Assembly: GCA_046715235.1 (NCBI GenBank)
Contig: JBKJZO010000211.1
Span: forward strand, 1-25,871
Origin: JBKJZO01 sp046715235
GTDB lineage: Bacteria > Actinomycetota > Actinomycetes > BP-191
Length of the DNA: 25,871 nucleotides
Direction: 5' to 3'
The translations under genes and the position numbers were made by a program. The notes beneath the pieces are model-generated. The model was not told the origin of the DNA and made no database searches. It saw only the letters and a list, made by a program, of their open reading frames with translations. Shown here in pieces: positions 22,167 to 25,871 of this stretch (position 1 is its first letter; each line of letters starts with the position of its first letter).

Positions 22167-23354
22167 TCAGGCTGGCTGCATTTCGTTCTTGATGGCTCGG
22201 GGTGTGAGCGGCTCGTCGAGAAGGCGCCGGTAGTCGTTGCCCTGGTCGAGCCAGGCGCGGAGCAGCCGGTAACCCTCGACGTACGTCGACGTGTAGGCCC
22301 GCCAGAGCGGGTCGCGGTAGAAGCGCAGCGACTTGCGTGCGCGCTCCTCAGGCAGGAGGGCCCAGCGTTGCAGGTAGGCGACCGCCTCGTCGTCAGTGGC
22401 GCCGTGTTCGTGAAGCATGATCACGACGTCCTGGCGTACGTCGGCAAGCGGCGTCAGCGCCTTGCCGATGCGCTCGACCCGCTCGCCGTCGAAGCGGGCG
22501 CCAAGATCGGCGTACACCTCCTGCGCCCACAGCCCCCATCCGTCACCCACGGCGGCGCGCAGCCCGAGGTCGGCAAGTCCTTCTGCCATAAGGCATTCCG
22601 GCGTGTTGACGAGGAAGATGGTCTGCTCGTCGTGACGGCCCTGCTCGACGAGCAGGCGCTCCTTGCGGCAGTGCTCGGTGTGATGACCGGGGTACGACTC
22701 GTGAGCCACGAGCGACGGCAGATCGGCCGCGCGCATCGGCATATCGGTGTTGATCGCGACGACCGACGTGAAGTTGCCCTTGTAGTAGTTGAAGCCGCTC
22801 CACGGTTTGTCGGCGACGATCTCGTAGTCGATGGTCTCGCTCTCCGGCAGGCCGTACGACCCCCGCACGATGTCGCGCAGCGCGCTCGAGAACGCAAAGA
22901 CTCCGTCCTTGATGCGCTCGGGCCGGATCTCGTCGGCCTTGCGGTAGGCGTGATAGCGCTCGGTCAAGGAGTCAGTGCCCGGCAGCAGCTCGTCGAGCGC
23001 GTGGTGAGCATCGGCGTACGCCGACTCGTCGCCCATCTGCGGGCGCACCTGGAAGTAGCCCTCCACCTCGTCGACGAAACTGATCGGCTCGCCGGCGAGC
23101 TTGCGCCCGCTCACCGCGAGCGCGCCGAGCTGCGCGTGGAGGAAGTCGGCCCGCTCTTGGCTCAGCGAGCTGGAGCGCAGCTCGTGTTGCAGCTCGGTCG
23201 CGCGGTGAGCGAGGGCGAGCGGGTCAGGAGCCGGCTCGCCGGCCACGATGCGCCGCAGCTCCTCGTCGCCGAAGTAGGCGTCGACGAAACCTTCAACCAG
23301 CCGGTCGAAGCGCAACCCGAGCAGGCAGAACTCACGGGGGATGTCCAAGGCCAC
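22167..23354 (-). CDS. DUF885 family putative metal-dependent hydrolase
   Basis: The GTG at 23354 gives a 395-residue protein starting with VALDIPREFCLLGLRFDRL; the frame is open for another 80 residues, but these are low-complexity antisense of the next gene. The family is DUF885, which is related to zinc peptidases: the metal-binding motif is LVAHESYPGHHTEH at residues 215-228, and the downstream glutamate-rich ECLMAEGLADLG lies near 253-264. Family members are cytoplasmic, lack a signal peptide, and have an all-helical fold; this agrees. The substrate is unknown. Ribosome site is weak. It is divergent from the APH-type gene with 130 bases between the starts. Length is somewhat shorter than lipoprotein members of the family, which add an N-terminal extension. 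Confidence 0.85.
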   Translation of the reverse strand: MALDIPREFCLLGLRFDRLVEGFVDAYFGDEELRRIVAGEPAPDPLALAHRATELQHELRSSSLSQERADFLHAQLGALAVSGRKLAGEPISFVDEVEGYFQVRPQMGDESAYADAHHALDELLPGTDSLTERYHAYRKADEIRPERIKDGVFAFSSALRDIVRGSYGLPESETIDYEIVADKPWSGFNYYKGNFTSVVAINTDMPMRAADLPSLVAHESYPGHHTEHCRKERLLVEQGRHDEQTIFLVNTPECLMAEGLADLGLRAAVGDGWGLWAQEVYADLGARFDGERVERIGKALTPLADVRQDVVIMLHEHGATDDEAVAYLQRWALLPEERARKSLRFYRDPLWRAYTSTYVEGYRLLRAWLDQGNDYRRLLDEPLTPRAIKNEMQPA

Positions 23355-23484
23355 GTGGCGGAGCCTAATCCGCCCGCGCCACCCACGCGGTTCACCACAG
23401 TTGGGTGCGAGACGCTCCGCATTCGCGGAGCGCCCGCCGCCCACCTGCCGTCGTTGCACAGCGCGGGACCGCCAGAATGCCCTG

Positions 23485-24336
23485 GTGACGAGTGTCGGCG
23501 AGTCGAGCCTCTGGCGGGACGATGGCGACGCCGAACCGGAGTTCCTCCCCGGCGGGATCGGCAACGGCGGTGGAGTAGTACGGGTCGGCGACACCGTTCG
23601 CCGGCCCCAGACGCCGTCGTCGCCGATCAGTCGCGCGATCGTCGTACACCTCGAGACTGTCGGCTTCGAGCGCGCTCAGCGTTATCTGGGCATCGACGCC
23701 GAATCGCGGGACGTGTTCACGTTCGTGGTCGGCGACGTACCGCTGCCGCCCTATCCGACCTGGGCGCAGTCAGCGGATACGTTGGGTGAGGTCGCCACGC
23801 TGCTGCGCGACTTCCATCAGGCGATGGAGGGTTTCGTGCCGCCGGCCGGCGTCCGCTGGAGTGACGATCTCGCTGACCCCGGCGGCGGTGACGCGTTCTG
23901 CCACAACGACCTGTGTCCGGAAAACGCGGTGTTCCAAGATGGCCGAGCCGTGGCGCTGATCGACTTCGACCTCGCTGCACCCGGTCATGCACTCTGGGAC
24001 GTTGCTCGAACCGCCAGATTGTGGGGAGCTATCGGTGCTCCCGGCAGCCGGACCGAGTGGTCGTCGTCGCTCGATCCCCTCGAGCGCCTAGGCATCTTCG
24101 CCCGCGCGTACGGCGTCGAACCGGCCGAGGCGGAACGTCTGATCAACAACCTGTTTTTGGCGACCGCGAAGGGTCAGGTTTGGGTGCAGCGCAGGGTGAA
24201 AGCGGGTGAGCCGGCATTCGTGGAAATGTGGGACACCCACCAGCTCGAGACCAGGTATCAGTCCGACGCGATCTGGCTGAAGGACAACCGGCAACACATG
24301 ATGGCCGCCGTTCGACACGCGCACACCAAGGAGTAG
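23485..24336 (+). CDS. Aminoglycoside-phosphotransferase-fold kinase
   Basis: With the GTG at 23485 the product has 283 residues. An upstream frame exists to 23341, but it runs over the divergent DUF885 leader and has no better ribosome site. The fold marks are the nucleotide-binding start FLPGGIGNGGGVVRVGDTVRRP, a VGFERAQRYLGID strand with FTFVVGDVPLPPYP, the Brenner motif FCHNDLCPENAVF (His-Asn-Asp), and the metal-binding ALIDFDLAAPG. The APH family phosphorylates small molecules such as choline, homoserine or aminoglycosides; this branch, common in actinomycetes, has no fixed substrate. Resistance is not implied. The stop is only three bases before the next ATG, so it is co-transcribed with the HerA-like ATPase. 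Confidence 0.88.
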   Translation: MTSVGESSLWRDDGDAEPEFLPGGIGNGGGVVRVGDTVRRPQTPSSPISRAIVVHLETVGFERAQRYLGIDAESRDVFTFVVGDVPLPPYPTWAQSADTLGEVATLLRDFHQAMEGFVPPAGVRWSDDLADPGGGDAFCHNDLCPENAVFQDGRAVALIDFDLAAPGHALWDVARTARLWGAIGAPGSRTEWSSSLDPLERLGIFARAYGVEPAEAERLINNLFLATAKGQVWVQRRVKAGEPAFVEMWDTHQLETRYQSDAIWLKDNRQHMMAAVRHAHTKE

Positions 24337-24339
24337 CTG

Positions 24340-25871
24340 ATGGCCGACGAGGTCGCGGAGATCGCGAAGGCGTACACGTTCGAGGGCCCGGCCATCGAGC
24401 TCGGCGCGCTGGTCATCGACAACATCGCGCGTCCAGAGGCCGCCGTCCGCCTCCCGCTGTCGATGCTCAACCGGCACGGTCTCGTCGCCGGCGCCACCGG
24501 CACGGGCAAGACCAAGACGCTGCAGCTGATGGCCGAACAGCTCTCCGATGCCGGAGTGCCCTGCGTCCTCGCCGACATCAAGGGCGACGTGTCCGGTCTC
24601 GCCGCGCCCGGCGTACCAGGGGATCGCATCAGCAGCCGCGCCAAGGACGTGGGAATCGAGTGGGTGCCGCGCGGATACCCGGTGGAGTTCCTGTCGATCG
24701 GCGGCGTCGGATCGGGTACGGCGGTGCGCGCGTCGATCAGTAGCTTCGGTCCGCAGCTGCTCGCCAAAGTGCTCGACCTCAACGACGTGCAGTCGTCGTC
24801 GCTGGGCTTGATCTTTCACTATGCCGACAGCGCGGGAATGCCGCTGCTCGACCTCAAGGACCTGCGCGCCGTCATCCAATGGCTGACCAGCGACGAGGGA
24901 GAGGCGGAGCTCAAAGGGCTCGGCGGGCTTTCGCGTGCGACCGCGGGCGTGATCCTGCGCGACCTCATCGCGCTCGAGGACCAGGGTGCCGACCAGTTCT
25001 TCGGCGAGCCGGAGCTCGACACCGCCGACCTGATGCGGACCACCGCTGATGGCAAGGGCGTCCTGAACATCCTGGAACTACAGGGATTGCAGGACCGACC
25101 CAAGCTGTTCTCGACGTTCCTCATGTGGTTGGTCGCCGACCTGTTCGAGGAACTTCCCGAGGTCGGTGACCTCGACAAGCCCAAGCTTGTCTTCTTCTTC
25201 GACGAGGCGCACCTGCTCTTCGATGACGCGAGCGAGGCGTTTCTCGAGTCGGTCGCACAGACTGTTCGGCTGATCCGTTCGAAGGGGATCGGCATCTTCT
25301 TCGTGACACAAACGCCGAAGGACGTGCACCCGGATGTCCTTGCACAGCTGGGCAATCGCGTGCAGCACGCGCTGCGCGCGTTCACTCCCGACGACGCGAA
25401 GAAACTCAAGGCGACGGTCTCGACGTTCCCCAAGTCGTCGACGTACGACCTCTCTGAGTTGCTCACGCAACTGGGCATCGGCGAGGCCGTCGTCACGATC
25501 CTGTCGGAGCGCGGTACGCCGACGCCCGTCGCGTGGACGCGGCTCCGGCCGCCGACATCCCTTATGGCACAGGTGGATCCAGCGCTGCAGGACTCGCTGG
25601 TGAAGGCGTCCGAGCTGTTCTCGAAGTACGACGAAGCGGTCGACCGCGACTCGGCGTACGAACGCTTGCAGGCGAAACTCGCGCCGCCGGTCAGCCACGA
25701 CGCGGCGCCTGCGCCCACGGATTCAGGCGACATCCCGACGACGCCGCCGCTTCAGCCGCCGCGTGAGCCCGTGCCAGAACCCGACCGTCGGAGCGGTGGC
25801 CTCATGGACAAGCTCGGCGGGTTCTTCAACTCACCGATGGGCAAGTCGATGTCGCGCTCACTGGGTACGGC
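24340..25871 (+). CDS. HerA-like ATPase, DUF853 family (3' end outside window)
   Basis: The ATG at 24340 follows AAGGAG by six bases. About 510 codons are visible without a stop. Walker A GATGTGKT lies at residues 51-58, Walker B KLVFFFDEAHLLFDD at about 281-295, and VRLIRSKGIGIFFVTQTPKDVHPDVLAQLGNRVQHALRAF follows, the standard motif of DUF853/YjgR-type HerA relatives. After about residue 430 a Pro-rich linker follows (PPLQPPREPVPEPDRR), then a LMDKLGGFFNSPMGKSMSRSLGT tail that also marks this family. Members are soluble AAA-like ATPases related to the HerA helicase; their function is unknown. The gene overlaps no neighbour and is coupled to the APH-type kinase. Confidence 0.92.
   Translation, partial: MADEVAEIAKAYTFEGPAIELGALVIDNIARPEAAVRLPLSMLNRHGLVAGATGTGKTKTLQLMAEQLSDAGVPCVLADIKGDVSGLAAPGVPGDRISSRAKDVGIEWVPRGYPVEFLSIGGVGSGTAVRASISSFGPQLLAKVLDLNDVQSSSLGLIFHYADSAGMPLLDLKDLRAVIQWLTSDEGEAELKGLGGLSRATAGVILRDLIALEDQGADQFFGEPELDTADLMRTTADGKGVLNILELQGLQDRPKLFSTFLMWLVADLFEELPEVGDLDKPKLVFFFDEAHLLFDDASEAFLESVAQTVRLIRSKGIGIFFVTQTPKDVHPDVLAQLGNRVQHALRAFTPDDAKKLKATVSTFPKSSTYDLSELLTQLGIGEAVVTILSERGTPTPVAWTRLRPPTSLMAQVDPALQDSLVKASELFSKYDEAVDRDSAYERLQAKLAPPVSHDAAPAPTDSGDIPTTPPLQPPREPVPEPDRRSGGLMDKLGGFFNSPMGKSMSRSLGT

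Noticed and set aside
22104..23789. 561-residue plus-strand frame
   Set aside because: Antisense to the DUF885 gene, which has a conserved metal motif. No domain is seen in the long frame.
23485..24336. Aminoglycoside resistance gene
   Set aside because: Only the APH fold is supported. Many chromosomal actinomycete members of this fold act on other small molecules.

Overview
The window is high-GC DNA from an actinomycete (Actinomycetota). Evidence is the GC-rich coding, GTG starts with AGGAG-type ribosome sites, and a set of neighbours (a lipid-droplet-type protein, xseA, xseB, glpX, fumarase, phoH2) that, as I recall it, also clusters in mycobacteria around Rv1095-Rv1109c. I cannot fix the genus; a Propionibacteriales-like lineage is a guess.

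Layout. 1-1296: the end of an ABC-2 permease and a lipid-droplet-associated-like protein. 1297-3037: an insertion zone with an orphan gene of lower GC and the decayed C-terminal half of an ISL3-family transposase, lying directly against xseA. 3038-6302: housekeeping block xseA, xseB, a TetR regulator and glpX (class II fructose-1,6-bisphosphatase). 6323-8112: a two-gene DrrAB-like ABC exporter. 8120-13929 (minus): two secreted proteins in one probable operon, a 1536-residue triple beta-propeller protein followed by a GH5-family glycosidase whose catalytic domain looks circularly permuted. 14217-15617: fumC. 15602-18156 (minus): a SipW/TasA-type export cluster (TasA-like protein, SipW-like signal peptidase, large substrate with duplicated domain). 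A divergent gene at 18433-19011 encodes a relative of the TasA-like protein. 19054-24336: DUF1206 membrane protein, phoH2, a membrane-anchored surface protein, a DUF885 hydrolase and an APH-fold phosphotransferase. 24340 to the end: a HerA/DUF853-type ATPase, cut by the window edge.

How they fit together. The core metabolic and DNA-repair genes look like inherited backbone. Between them sit two cell-surface modules: the propeller/GH5 pair and the SipW/TasA cluster. The SipW cluster has everything expected of a small dedicated export system: a signal peptidase of the SipW (Ser/His) type, two co-transcribed substrates sharing an ANFxG motif just after the signal peptide, and a divergent paralogue without that motif. 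The most unusual single proteins are the GH5 enzyme, with its nucleophile motif at the N terminus and its acid/base motif near the C terminus, and the three-module propeller protein with a CxxC at the same point in each module. No tRNA, rRNA or CRISPR array was seen.
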